From DAOTUL01 sp034437435 (GTDB lineage: Bacteria; Chloroflexota; Anaerolineae; Aggregatilineales; Phototrophicaceae): 24,945 nucleotides of DNA. Below, piece after piece: positions 7,214 through 14,516 of this stretch. A model generated the notes under the pieces. It was not told the DNA's origin. It saw only the letters and a list, made by a program, of their open reading frames with translations, and searched no databases. The stretch's first letter is position 1; every line of letters starts with the position of its first letter. The stretch is from assembly GCA_964417785.1 (NCBI GenBank), contig CAYQJO010000039.1:1-24945 (forward strand), in the 5' to 3' direction. The position numbers were made by a program, and so were the translations under genes.

Positions 7214-7245
7214 CAGGTTCTCCAATCTGGTGAAATTCGTGAAGA

Positions 7246-7254
7246 AGTATAGCA
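7246..7254 (-). promoter_or_regulatory. Extended -10 promoter for the dinG-like operon
   Basis: On the minus strand TGCTATACT (7254-7246) is an extended -10 element immediately after the T tract of the preceding terminator. The -35 position falls inside the terminator hairpin and has no consensus match. The expected start near 7239 gives a leader of about 25 bases to the ATG at 7213. This placement also argues against the GTG start at 7255. Confidence 0.6.
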
Positions 7255-7255
7255 C

Positions 7256-7283
7256 AAAAAAGCACCCTGGCCGGGTGCTTTTT
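7256..7283 (-). terminator. Intrinsic terminator after the substrate-binding protein gene (symmetric)
   Basis: The stem GCACCC/GGGTGC (7262-7267 and 7273-7278) with a five-base loop is flanked by six A residues on one side and five T residues on the other. On the minus strand it lies 20 bases past the stop of the gene ending at 7304 and ends in six T residues. By symmetry it could also work in the plus direction, where no gene needs it. Confidence 0.9.
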
Positions 7284-7303
7284 GGGTGATACTGCTGGTG
7301 ATC

Positions 7304-9124
7304 CTACTCAGAGTCAGGTGTAGATTCCGGTGTGGCTTCGGGAGCGGCCTCCGGTGTGATCTCCGGTTCGACGCTGGCCGCAAGGGCTTCCGCGTACATA
7401 TCCTGAAGATTCTGGCGCACGTCGGGCAGGTCAGCGAAAGGTACCGGAACCAGATCGGCGGATGCGAAGAGGCCGTAGTTGCTGTCCTCGAACATGTACC
7501 ACAACACAGACTGTACCTGTGAGTTCGCCAGACTGGATTCGCTGATTGCCAGTGTGAAATGCAGTTGCAGCGGATACTCACCAGAAGTGATGGTGCTTTC
7601 GGTCGGCTCAACACAGCCGTTGCCGTCATCGACTGAGATAACGCGGGTGTTTTCTGGCAGTTCGATGTCCTGGTAATCGAGCCAACTCATGTAGGTCAGC
7701 CCACCAGCGATATTGCCGACTGCGGTCGCCCGATACTGCGGGTCAGCGTTGGTTTCGACGACGTCGGTACGCACAGGGATAACCTGGCCTTCATCGGGTG
7801 TGAGCAGAATATCGGCATAAATGTCGGGCGCTGGCGCGACCAGACTCAATGCTGTATTGCTGAAGCTTGTATCGACATCGGCCCAGGTTGCGGTCCCTGC
7901 GGTTGCAGACCAGACTGTGCGGATTTGCCCGGTTGTCAGACATTCGGGGGTGTTGTTGGTGGTGTTGCCCACCAGGACAACCGGTTGATTGGCGATGTCA
8001 AAGGTCACAGGTGTGACGTTGTTGGCTTCACAATTGGCAAGTTCTTCTTGCGGGATTGCGCCAGTCAAGGCCACCATGTCGATTTCGCCGTTGCAGAAGC
8101 TGCGCAGCCCAGCCGGTTGGCCCAGCAAGTTCTGGTCAAACGTCACGCCAGCGTAACGACTGGTGAAGGTCTGGCTCAGGGTTTGCAGATAGGTGTTTAT
8201 AGCGGCGTTACCACCGATGCTGACCGTGCCGAACACGCTGGCCGGAATCTGGAAGGCGGCGATTTCCTGGCTGAACTGGCGTCCACCGTCGGCTTCACCA
8301 GCGAAGATACTGCGATTTAGCCCGTAAGTTTCGGCTGATGGGGCGCTGTAACCGGTGGTCTCGACCAGTGCAGCTGTGTCTTCCTGAGTCAGCAGTTCGA
8401 GCAGGGCGTTCTGGTCACGCACTGCATACACAAATAGACGATCCACCGGGATATACTGCCGGCTCTCGACCGTATCCACCCCCGGTCCATGGCACGATGC
8501 CAGTTCGGGGTTTTCCAGGCCGATTACCTGCAAACCGGTGCTTTCGTCCACGTTGATGAAGTTCACCACACCGACGGCACCGGCTGTGCTGCTGACAGCC
8601 TCGATGGTCTCAGCGTCGTTGGCCGTGATGGTAGCGGTGCTGGTGAGACCAAAACCATCAACTTGATCGTCAAGCAGGGCATAGGTTGCGGTGTTATCGG
8701 CGGGCAGGAAAATGTTGTAGGTGGGGTCAGCGCTGGGCGAGAAAATGCTGTCCAGATCGCTTTCAGTCAAACAAATGTCAATAATGGTGTCGGGGTGGGC
8801 GACAATTGCCAGAATATTGTAGCCGACGAGGTATTCGGCGTAATCGATATTGTTCTGGATACAGAGCGCTTCTTCGTCAATCGAGATGGGCCGGCTGGCT
8901 GTGGTTATGTCCGACTCTCCGGCGCAAAACTCGGCGAATCCGCTGGCGGTACCGGTGACCTGAGTGTTCAGTGTCACATCGACATCGCCCGCGTCCACCA
9001 GAGATGTCAGGAGGTCGATGACAATGCGTGAACCGGTCACATCAATGGCGTCCTCCTGAGCCAGCGTCGTTAACGAAAGCGCAACCAACAGGAAAACTCC
9101 AATGCTGCGCCGGAATAGCTTCAT
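7304..9124 (-). CDS. Secreted protein with two tandem PstS-like substrate-binding domains
   Basis: The 606-residue protein begins with a signal peptide (Lys/Arg-rich start, hydrophobic 8-20, probable cut after LAQ near residue 23). Two PBP-like domains follow. The first has TGTASGFAEFCAGESDI then TASRPI (about 57-80), matching the glycine-rich, DI...SR pattern of phosphate-binding proteins. The second (from about 300) has GQPAGLRSFCNGEIDM (335-350) in the equivalent place. A charged Pro/Thr/Glu tail of about 22 residues closes the protein. Paired cysteines in each domain suggest disulfides outside the cytoplasm. There is no lipobox Cys and no transporter permease or ATPase nearby, so uptake is unproven; binding of phosphate or another anion is a guess from the family. 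The ATG at 9124 has GGGAG seven bases upstream; a longer frame to 9439 would run through the divergent globin gene. Confidence 0.85.
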   Translation of the reverse strand: MKLFRRSIGVFLLVALSLTTLAQEDAIDVTGSRIVIDLLTSLVDAGDVDVTLNTQVTGTASGFAEFCAGESDITTASRPISIDEEALCIQNNIDYAEYLVGYNILAIVAHPDTIIDICLTESDLDSIFSPSADPTYNIFLPADNTATYALLDDQVDGFGLTSTATITANDAETIEAVSSTAGAVGVVNFINVDESTGLQVIGLENPELASCHGPGVDTVESRQYIPVDRLFVYAVRDQNALLELLTQEDTAALVETTGYSAPSAETYGLNRSIFAGEADGGRQFSQEIAAFQIPASVFGTVSIGGNAAINTYLQTLSQTFTSRYAGVTFDQNLLGQPAGLRSFCNGEIDMVALTGAIPQEELANCEANNVTPVTFDIANQPVVLVGNTTNNTPECLTTGQIRTVWSATAGTATWADVDTSFSNTALSLVAPAPDIYADILLTPDEGQVIPVRTDVVETNADPQYRATAVGNIAGGLTYMSWLDYQDIELPENTRVISVDDGNGCVEPTESTITSGEYPLQLHFTLAISESSLANSQVQSVLWYMFEDSNYGLFASADLVPVPFADLPDVRQNLQDMYAEALAASVEPEITPEAAPEATPESTPDSE

Positions 9125-9140
9125 GATATGCTCCCTTACA

Positions 9141-9148
9141 AGTATAAT
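9141..9148. promoter_or_regulatory. Overlapping divergent -10 boxes between the PBP-like and globin genes
   Basis: TATAAT at 9143-9148 reads rightward toward the globin operon. TATACT (minus strand, 9146-9141) reads leftward toward the substrate-binding gene. Neither strand has a good -35 match at 17 bases. The 77-base intergenic region holds nothing else that I recognise apart from the two ribosome binding sites. Confidence 0.45.
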
Positions 9149-9201
9149 GTAACCGGATGAATTGTACTGTTGTTCGCTTGATTGTCCAGTTTGGATTGCC
9201 G

Positions 9202-9597
9202 ATGGAAGAACAAAGTGTATATGATAGAGTGGGTGGTGCGGCCACCTTCGCTCGGCTGGTAGACATTTTCTACGCACGGGTCGAAGCGGACGAAACACTC
9301 CGATCGATATTTCCCGATGACCTGGAACCGGGCAAACGCTACCAGTATTTGTTTCTGGTCCAGCTTTTCGGGGGACCGTCGGAATACAGCGATGAGCGCG
9401 GCCATCCTCGTTTGCGGATGCGCCATGCGCCGTTTCCAATCAATATGGAGGCAGGTGAGGCATGGTTGCACCACATGCTGGCCGCCATTGATGAGGTTGG
9501 AATCGCGGAGCCAGCCCGCAGCGAAATGCGCCGCTACTTCGAGCGAGCAGCGCCGCATATGGTCAACATGTTCAGACCAGGGGGTGATATGCCATGA
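9202..9597 (+). CDS. Truncated haemoglobin, group II (TrHbO-like)
   Basis: The 131-residue protein shows the 2-over-2 globin pattern: YDRVGG near the start, the B helix DIFYARV with the Phe-Tyr pair, FPDD, the E-helix region RYQYLFLVQLFGGP, proximal His in RMRHAPFPI (about residue 75), and Trp at G8 in AWLHHM. The Trp and the Y-FLVQL-GGP pattern are typical of group II. Such proteins bind oxygen or NO and are often linked to oxidative or nitrosative stress. I chose the ATG at 9202 because it has GGA at suitable spacing and family proteins start just before YDRVGG; a start at 9157 would add 15 unlike residues. The stop overlaps the next start as ATGA, so it is translationally coupled to the membrane protein. 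Confidence 0.92.
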   Translation: MEEQSVYDRVGGAATFARLVDIFYARVEADETLRSIFPDDLEPGKRYQYLFLVQLFGGPSEYSDERGHPRLRMRHAPFPINMEAGEAWLHHMLAAIDEVGIAEPARSEMRRYFERAAPHMVNMFRPGGDMP

Positions 9598-9941
9598 CGG
9601 GTATGGTCGAGCAAGTTTTGCGGATGCCGCGCATCACTCGTATTTTGATATCGGGGGTCTTCGCGCTGGCGACGACACTGGCGCTCAGTCCGATTGTCGA
9701 TGAGATTTATCTGAGTTTCTTTCTCGATGACACTACTGTGTGGGTACCCGCTTTGATCTCGGTATCGTGCGGACTGGTTATGTACGTAGCTGGCTGGCGT
9801 TTGATTGTCGGGACAGTTGGGGAGATCAACCAGACTGATCGGGCTACCATGATCTACTTCGGTGTGGGTTTTCTGGCGATTGTGGTTGTCGTTTTGTGGG
9901 TTGTCCGGCTCATCTTGATCGGCAGTGCATCACTTTCTTGA
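9594..9941 (+). CDS. Small three-helix membrane protein, unknown function
   Basis: The 115-residue protein has three predicted membrane segments, at about 15-37, 47-70 and 86-111, with a basic N-terminus (RMPRITR) likely inside. I recognise no domain. Its ATG overlaps the globin stop by four bases, and the lipoprotein gene starts 9 bases after it, so the three genes form one operon. It could anchor or partner the globin at the membrane, which is only an inference from coupling. Confidence 0.8.
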   Translation: MTGMVEQVLRMPRITRILISGVFALATTLALSPIVDEIYLSFFLDDTTVWVPALISVSCGLVMYVAGWRLIVGTVGEINQTDRATMIYFGVGFLAIVVVVLWVVRLILIGSASLS

Positions 9942-9950
9942 GGGGGAATC

Positions 9951-10520
9951 ATGTATAAGACCATTGCCATAGTGTTGATTTTGCTTCTAGCGGCCTGTGA
10001 CCAACAGTCAGATGATGAGACGCTGCCGACCCGTGTACCGGAGCAGCCCACGCAGCAAGCACCCGTCGCCACAGCCACCATAACCGAGGTACCGTTGACG
10101 CCGACTCCGATCGTGCGTATGACGCTGCCGCCGACCTGGACCCCATCGTCGACGCCTACCGATCTACCACCGACCAACACGCCCACTTTTGTGCCGACAG
10201 TGGAGATTATTCCCAACGAACTGCCGGAGGCGTGCAATCTATTTGCAGTGGATATCGAGAACAGTGTCGAGCGTTTCAATCTCGGCGAGTCGCCGACGGT
10301 CGCCTGGACAGCGGTTGAGGGTGCCGCCCTTTACCGGGTGCTGGTGTTCACGCAGACAGGTACGCAAATCTATCACCGGCTGTTCGAGGAAACAACAACT
10401 GACATCCCGACCAGCATCTTCCCTGGCGAAGGCAACTATGGTTGGGAATCGATTCCGCTCGATCCAGCCGGTGTGCAGATGTGCTATTCGGTTGGGGGCG
10501 TACTGCGGGCGGAAGACTGA
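9951..10520 (+). CDS. Lipoprotein with Thr/Pro-rich stalk and small beta domain
   Basis: The 189-residue protein has a signal peptide ending in a lipobox LAAC (Cys 16), so it should be lipid-anchored on the outer face of the membrane. Residues about 20-90 are a low-complexity Thr/Pro linker (TPTPIV, TWTPSSTPTDLPPTNTPT), common in cell-surface proteins of Chloroflexota. The remaining 100 residues look like one beta-sandwich domain (GESPTVAWTAVEGAALYRVLVF...), reminiscent of fibronectin or Ig-like domains. A strong GAGGGGG precedes the ATG. It is the last gene of the globin operon, and its end lies 3 bases from the convergent thyX stop. No specific function can be named. Confidence 0.85.
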   Translation: MYKTIAIVLILLLAACDQQSDDETLPTRVPEQPTQQAPVATATITEVPLTPTPIVRMTLPPTWTPSSTPTDLPPTNTPTFVPTVEIIPNELPEACNLFAVDIENSVERFNLGESPTVAWTAVEGAALYRVLVFTQTGTQIYHRLFEETTTDIPTSIFPGEGNYGWESIPLDPAGVQMCYSVGGVLRAED

Positions 10521-10523
10521 GTT

Positions 10524-11234
10524 TCAGAGCAAATACTGCTCGAATGCTTCAGCCGTCCAGGGCAGCGCAGGCTGAAAAAAGTGCTGGTAAATGGCCTGGG
10601 CATAGACACTAATCTCGTGCTGTGCGTCCTGGGCCATACGCAATTTGAGGAAGTGCATCAGATTGTGTGCGTCGATCTTTGCTACCCAGATGTAATAAAC
10701 ACTGAATCCGGGCAGAAACAGACGCGCCATCTCTTTCGACACTCCCGCATCCAGGGCGTTCTGGTAGAGTTGGAAACTGTGGGCGTAGTGTTCGGTCAGT
10801 CGAGCGGTCAATGTGTCGCTGTCTTCGGCGGATAGCTCACCCTCACTGGCCTGCTTGTTGTCTTTCGCCTGAAGCCGCCAGACATCGGGGACATAGTAAT
10901 CGTTTTCCTCAAACGGCGTATAGCGGCCTGATTGCGCGTTGAAATTCCAGGTGCGATGACGCGCCCACTGCCACCATGTCACCAGCGGTGCGCGAACGCG
11001 GAATTTGAACTCAACCATCTCAAATGGCGAGGTGTGACGGTTGCGCAGCAGATAAAACAGCAGCTTTTTGTCCCGGTCCGCGCCTTTGCTCTCACCGAGA
11101 AAGCTCACCCGTGCGGCGTTCACGATTGCCAGGTCGGCGGAAACCCCTGTAGCGGGGTGGGGCATCATATCGACCAGTTCGACCCAACCCTTGCCGTTAT
11201 CCAGTACATCTACCCGTTTACCGATGAGCGACAT
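10524..11234 (-). CDS. thyX: Flavin-dependent thymidylate synthase
   Basis: ThyX methylates dUMP to dTMP using methylenetetrahydrofolate and FAD, the alternative to ThyA. The 236-residue protein carries the signature RHR-x7-S as RHRTWNFNAQSGR (92-104), preceded by FKFRVRAPLVTWWQW, and the region HTSPFEMVEF (67-76) seen in the family. It is of usual length. It lies 14 bases downstream of ruvA on the same strand, with a GAGA-type SD, so it is probably co-transcribed with yebC-ruvC-ruvA. No terminator is visible between its stop and the convergent lipoprotein gene. Confidence 0.96.
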   Translation of the reverse strand: MSLIGKRVDVLDNGKGWVELVDMMPHPATGVSADLAIVNAARVSFLGESKGADRDKKLLFYLLRNRHTSPFEMVEFKFRVRAPLVTWWQWARHRTWNFNAQSGRYTPFEENDYYVPDVWRLQAKDNKQASEGELSAEDSDTLTARLTEHYAHSFQLYQNALDAGVSKEMARLFLPGFSVYYIWVAKIDAHNLMHFLKLRMAQDAQHEISVYAQAIYQHFFQPALPWTAEAFEQYLL

Positions 11235-11248
11235 GTGATCTCGTTTCT

Positions 11249-11830
11249 CTACATGAAGTATTCAAGGGCCATGCGTACCCGTTCTTCCACGCTGTCCGGC
11301 GCATCAGAGGGTAGGGCCTGTATCGCCGATTGAGCTTCGACGATGCTGTATCCCAGCGCGACCAATGCATCAATAACGTCGGTGTTGGTATCCTCAAAGG
11401 TTGCGATTGGGGCGTAATCAAGGCCGCCGACTTTGAGCTTGTCTTTGAGTTCAAACAGAATTTTTTGTGCGGTTTTTTTGCCAATGCCGGGTACACGGGT
11501 GAGAATTTCTGCTCGTTCGCTGATGACAGCGTTGCGTAGATTGTCGATGCTGAGACTGCTCATAATCGCCAGTGCCATACGGGGTCCGACGCCAGATATG
11601 GACATCAGCGTTTCGAACAGGCCGCGTTCGGCGGGTGTGGCGAATCCGTAGAGGGTCAACGATTCCTCGCGCACGACCAGATGCGTATGCAAAAACACAT
11701 CATCTCCCTGCGACCCCCGAATAGTGTTGTGCGGAACATAGATTTTGTAGCCAATCCCGGCGACAACCACGATGGCTGAATTGGATTCGGGTTCGAGCGT
11801 GGCGATTTTTCCCTGAATGGTGGCGATCAT
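11249..11830 (-). CDS. ruvA: Holliday junction DNA helicase subunit RuvA
   Basis: RuvA binds four-way junctions and recruits the RuvB motor for branch migration. The 193 residues show an N-terminal OB fold (IATIQGKIATLE, GIGYKIYVP), LYGF, then two helix-hairpin-helix motifs (MSISGVGPRMALAIM about 73-87, and LTRVPGIGKKTAQKIL about 108-123). The C-terminal RuvB-contacting domain contains ALVALGYS. The ATG overlaps the ruvC stop as ATGA, so translation is coupled. RuvB is not encoded in the window. Confidence 0.97.
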   Translation of the reverse strand: MIATIQGKIATLEPESNSAIVVVAGIGYKIYVPHNTIRGSQGDDVFLHTHLVVREESLTLYGFATPAERGLFETLMSISGVGPRMALAIMSSLSIDNLRNAVISERAEILTRVPGIGKKTAQKILFELKDKLKVGGLDYAPIATFEDTNTDVIDALVALGYSIVEAQSAIQALPSDAPDSVEERVRMALEYFM

Positions 11831-12312
11831 AGGTGTTGGAACCGCATGCTGTGCAGATCGGTAATGGCGACGGCGAGCGCGTCGGCGGCATCGTCAGGGT
11901 GTGGAATCTCATCCAACCCCAACAGTATCCGGGTCATCTCCTGCATTTGTGGCTTTTGTGCAGCACCATAGCCGGAGATGGCCTGTTTAACCTCGTTGGG
12001 TTTGTACTCCATGATGTCGATCCCGGTCTGCGCCAGCGCCAGTAAAATGACCCCACGACCTTGAGCGACTGTGATCGCGGTGGTGACATTTTTAGCGAAA
12101 AAGAGTTCCTCAACCCCGGCGCGGTCCGGTTGGTGTGTGTTGACCAACGCTGTCAGTTCGCTGTAGATCATGCTCAGACGCTCCCACATGGGCAGGCTGG
12201 ATGGCGTGCGGATCACGCCGTATTTGACGGCCTGGAGAGCGCCATCGTTCATCTCACGGACGAACCCGTAGCCGATAGTGGCCGTGCCGGGATCAATACC
12301 CAATGAAAGCAT
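11827..12312 (-). CDS. ruvC: Crossover junction endodeoxyribonuclease RuvC
   Basis: RuvC cuts Holliday junctions symmetrically. In the 161-residue product the acidic catalytic residues are visible: Asp 7 (LGIDPG), Glu 68 (GVEELFFAKN), and His 138 with Asp 141 and Asp 144 (HPDDAADALA). The ATG at 12312 shares its first base with the last base of the yebC stop (TGATG); a GTG three bases upstream would add one residue. It lies in the tight order yebC-ruvC-ruvA found in many bacteria. Confidence 0.97.
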   Translation of the reverse strand: MLSLGIDPGTATIGYGFVREMNDGALQAVKYGVIRTPSSLPMWERLSMIYSELTALVNTHQPDRAGVEELFFAKNVTTAITVAQGRGVILLALAQTGIDIMEYKPNEVKQAISGYGAAQKPQMQEMTRILLGLDEIPHPDDAADALAVAITDLHSMRFQHL

Positions 12313-13064
12313 CACGCAGTCTCAAAGGCTGCGACAATTTCGTCGGTGATGCGCAGATTGGATGCGACCGACTGCACGTCATCCAGTTCTTCCAGGTGGT
12401 CCAGCAAGCGCATGTTTTTCAGGGCCTTATCGACAGGGAGTTCAGTTTCGTTAGTAGGTTCCCAACGCAGTTCGGATTCTACAATCTCGTATTCAGCTTC
12501 GGACAATGCCTGCTCCACCGCACCAAAAGCATCACGCGGGGTATAGACGGCGATGATGTCGTCTTCGCTGGATACATCATCGGCACCGGCCTCGGCGGCC
12601 ACCATGAATGCCTCCTCAAAATCAACGTCTTCGCCTTTGATGGCGATATAGCCCTGGAGTTCAAACTGCCACTGGACCGAACCGGCTGTCGCCAGGCTAC
12701 CGCCGGCTTTGTTGAAAGCGTGCTTGACCTCGGCCAGCGAGCGATTTTTGTTGTCGGTGACGACTTCGACAATGAAGGCCACACCATCAGTGCCGTAACC
12801 TTCGTAGGTGATCTCGTCCATCTGACCACCTTCAAGCTCACCCGTACCTTTTTTGATGGCGCGTTCGATGTTATCTTTGGGCATGTTGGCGGCTTTGGCT
12901 TTTGCCACCGCCAGCTTTAGTTTTGCGTTGCTATTCTCATCGCTGCCGCCTTCGCGGGCAGCCATCATGATCTCACGGGTCAGGCGCGTGAAGACTTTGC
13001 CGCGCTTGGCATCCTCAGCACCCTTTTTGCGTTTGATAGTTGACCATTTGCTATGACCGGACAT
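12312..13064 (-). CDS. yebC: YebC/PmpR family protein
   Basis: This is a 250-residue member of the YebC family, described variously as a transcriptional regulator and, more recently, as a factor that relieves ribosome stalling. The family start MSGHSKWSTIKRKKGAEDAKRGK is complete, followed by RLTREIMMAAREGG, AKAANMPKDNIERAIKKGTG and YEGYGTDGVAFIVE. The ATG at 13064 has AGAGGA about eight bases upstream; a TTG six bases earlier is less likely. It is the first gene of yebC-ruvC-ruvA-thyX and has its own promoter. Confidence 0.97.
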   Translation of the reverse strand: MSGHSKWSTIKRKKGAEDAKRGKVFTRLTREIMMAAREGGSDENSNAKLKLAVAKAKAANMPKDNIERAIKKGTGELEGGQMDEITYEGYGTDGVAFIVEVVTDNKNRSLAEVKHAFNKAGGSLATAGSVQWQFELQGYIAIKGEDVDFEEAFMVAAEAGADDVSSEDDIIAVYTPRDAFGAVEQALSEAEYEIVESELRWEPTNETELPVDKALKNMRLLDHLEELDDVQSVASNLRITDEIVAAFETA

Positions 13065-13109
13065 CGGCAAATCCTCTCTATGCTTCTTTCCCTTACTGAA
13101 TTATGATTC

Positions 13110-13138
13110 ATTATACTTGACGCTAATTCGCAAGTCGA
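13110..13138 (-). promoter_or_regulatory. Promoter of the yebC-ruvC-ruvA-thyX operon
   Basis: On the minus strand TCGACT (13138-13133) and a perfect TATAAT (13115-13110) are separated by 17 bases. The -10 overlaps a plus-strand TATACT at 13112-13117 that could serve the divergent FecR-like gene. Confidence 0.65.
13112..13117 (+). promoter_or_regulatory. Candidate -10 box for the FecR-like/GT39 genes
   Basis: TATACT overlaps the yebC -10 box on the other strand by four bases. No good -35 is seen at the expected distance. A start near 13124 would leave a leader of about 25 bases with a GACAGG ribosome-binding-like stretch before the ATG at 13149. Confidence 0.4.
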
Positions 13139-13148
13139 GACAGGCATA

Positions 13149-14516
13149 ATGGAAGCGGTTGTTCATCCAGAAGAGCAGGAATATCAACCCAATTACAACC
13201 CGATCCGGTTGGCATGGGGTGTATTGTTGGTGGCTTTCTCTGTCTTTTGCATGATTTGTGTTGCCAGCACGCTTGGTGTGTATTTTTACTTCTTCCAATC
13301 TTCATTGTCATTGGAGAGCGTTCTGCAAGTCGGGCGCGGGACTGCCAGCGTGCGTGCGGAAAGTGCGCCACAGGAGGCCGAGAGTGGCACTCGCCGTCTG
13401 GGAGGCGGCACCACCGTTCGCACCGATCAGATTGATTTGCTCTCACAGGCGTTGATTACATTCCACGATGGACATTACGAAGAAGACCTGATTGCGTCAA
13501 TCACGTTGAAGGGCGATACGACGGTCGCATTGATGCACGCGACTGGTCCACGCTTCGACTGGTCACAGCCGATGTATTATATTGAATTGGCAAATGTCTT
13601 TGGTGAGGTCGATGTGTTGATTGCGGACGACCTCCAGCGTGATATTCAGATTATCCTGAGGACGCCCGATGGTATCGAGGCGCGTCTGAATGCGAGCGGT
13701 CGCTATACATTGAATTCAACAATGACGGTTGTACAACTGACTAACTGGTATGGGCGGTCGGTGCTGATTCCGTCTGAGAGTCAAACGGGTTTGTCGATCC
13801 CGGAAGGGCAGCGCGGTATGCTGCCGCTGGATTCGACAGAAATTCAACTGATGCCGAGTATGGATCAATTGGTGAGTAACGGTGAGTTGGAAACCGTGAT
13901 TTCGACGACTGACAGCGTTACGGCGCTGCCGGGTGGCTGGAGCTGCACCAACGGACCACCCAACAATCCACCAAAGGGGCGCTATGTCACGGCTATTGCG
14001 CCGGATGGACGTCCCAGTCTGCGGTTGGTGCGCGGCAGCGGCGCGGATAGTATGGGGTATTCCCGCTGCATCCAGACGTTGTACGATGAAGACGGCGATG
14101 TGGGTGTGGATGTATCGCAATATGACCAGCTTTACCTGCGAGCGACGCTGTATGTGGATTACCAGTCGTTGAGTGCGTGTGGCACGAAGGGTAGTGAGTG
14201 TCCGCTGATGGTGAAGATCGATTATATCGACGATTCTGGCCGTCCTGGCGGTGAGTGGATTCATGGGATTTATGCACGGCTCGATCCTGTTACCGACTAT
14301 CCGTTGCGCTGTGAAACCTGCTTCAGCGACCATGTGTTTATTCGCGAAAAGACATGGTACACGTATAACAGCGGCAACTTGTTCAACATTCTGCCTCCGG
14401 AAATTCGGCCTGCGCGGGTGACAGGCATCGTGTTCTATGCTTCCGGCCATGATTATGATGTTTACCTGGACGAAGTAAAACTGCTTGGCAACACAGCGAT
14501 CAACGTCACCAACTAA
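13149..14516 (+). CDS. Membrane-anchored surface protein with FecR-like domain
   Basis: The 455-residue protein has a short cytoplasmic tail, one membrane helix (about 20-49) and an extracytoplasmic part. Residues about 58-225 match the FecR-type pattern: VGRGTASVRAE, then GGGTTVRTDQIDLLSQALITFHDGHY, a glycine turn with a threshold residue followed by strands. The rest (about 240-450) looks like a beta-sandwich of carbohydrate-binding type (LPGGWSCTNG..., YDQLYLRATLYVDY, and the final DYDVYLDEVKLLG, typical of jelly-roll modules). Its four paired cysteines fit an oxidising compartment. It overlaps the next gene by 32 bases, so the two are probably co-expressed. There is no partner sigma or anti-sigma factor, so a signalling role is not supported; a sugar-binding or cell-wall role is an inference. 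Confidence 0.82.
   Translation: MEAVVHPEEQEYQPNYNPIRLAWGVLLVAFSVFCMICVASTLGVYFYFFQSSLSLESVLQVGRGTASVRAESAPQEAESGTRRLGGGTTVRTDQIDLLSQALITFHDGHYEEDLIASITLKGDTTVALMHATGPRFDWSQPMYYIELANVFGEVDVLIADDLQRDIQIILRTPDGIEARLNASGRYTLNSTMTVVQLTNWYGRSVLIPSESQTGLSIPEGQRGMLPLDSTEIQLMPSMDQLVSNGELETVISTTDSVTALPGGWSCTNGPPNNPPKGRYVTAIAPDGRPSLRLVRGSGADSMGYSRCIQTLYDEDGDVGVDVSQYDQLYLRATLYVDYQSLSACGTKGSECPLMVKIDYIDDSGRPGGEWIHGIYARLDPVTDYPLRCETCFSDHVFIREKTWYTYNSGNLFNILPPEIRPARVTGIVFYASGHDYDVYLDEVKLLGNTAINVTN

Noticed and set aside
9125..9439. Longer upstream start for the tandem PBP protein
   Set aside because: The extension would run through the divergent globin gene. The ATG at 9124 has a good SD and begins a standard signal peptide.
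12303..12920. A 205-residue plus-strand open frame opposite yebC
   Set aside because: It is the antisense shadow of a well-conserved YebC gene and has no SD or promoter.
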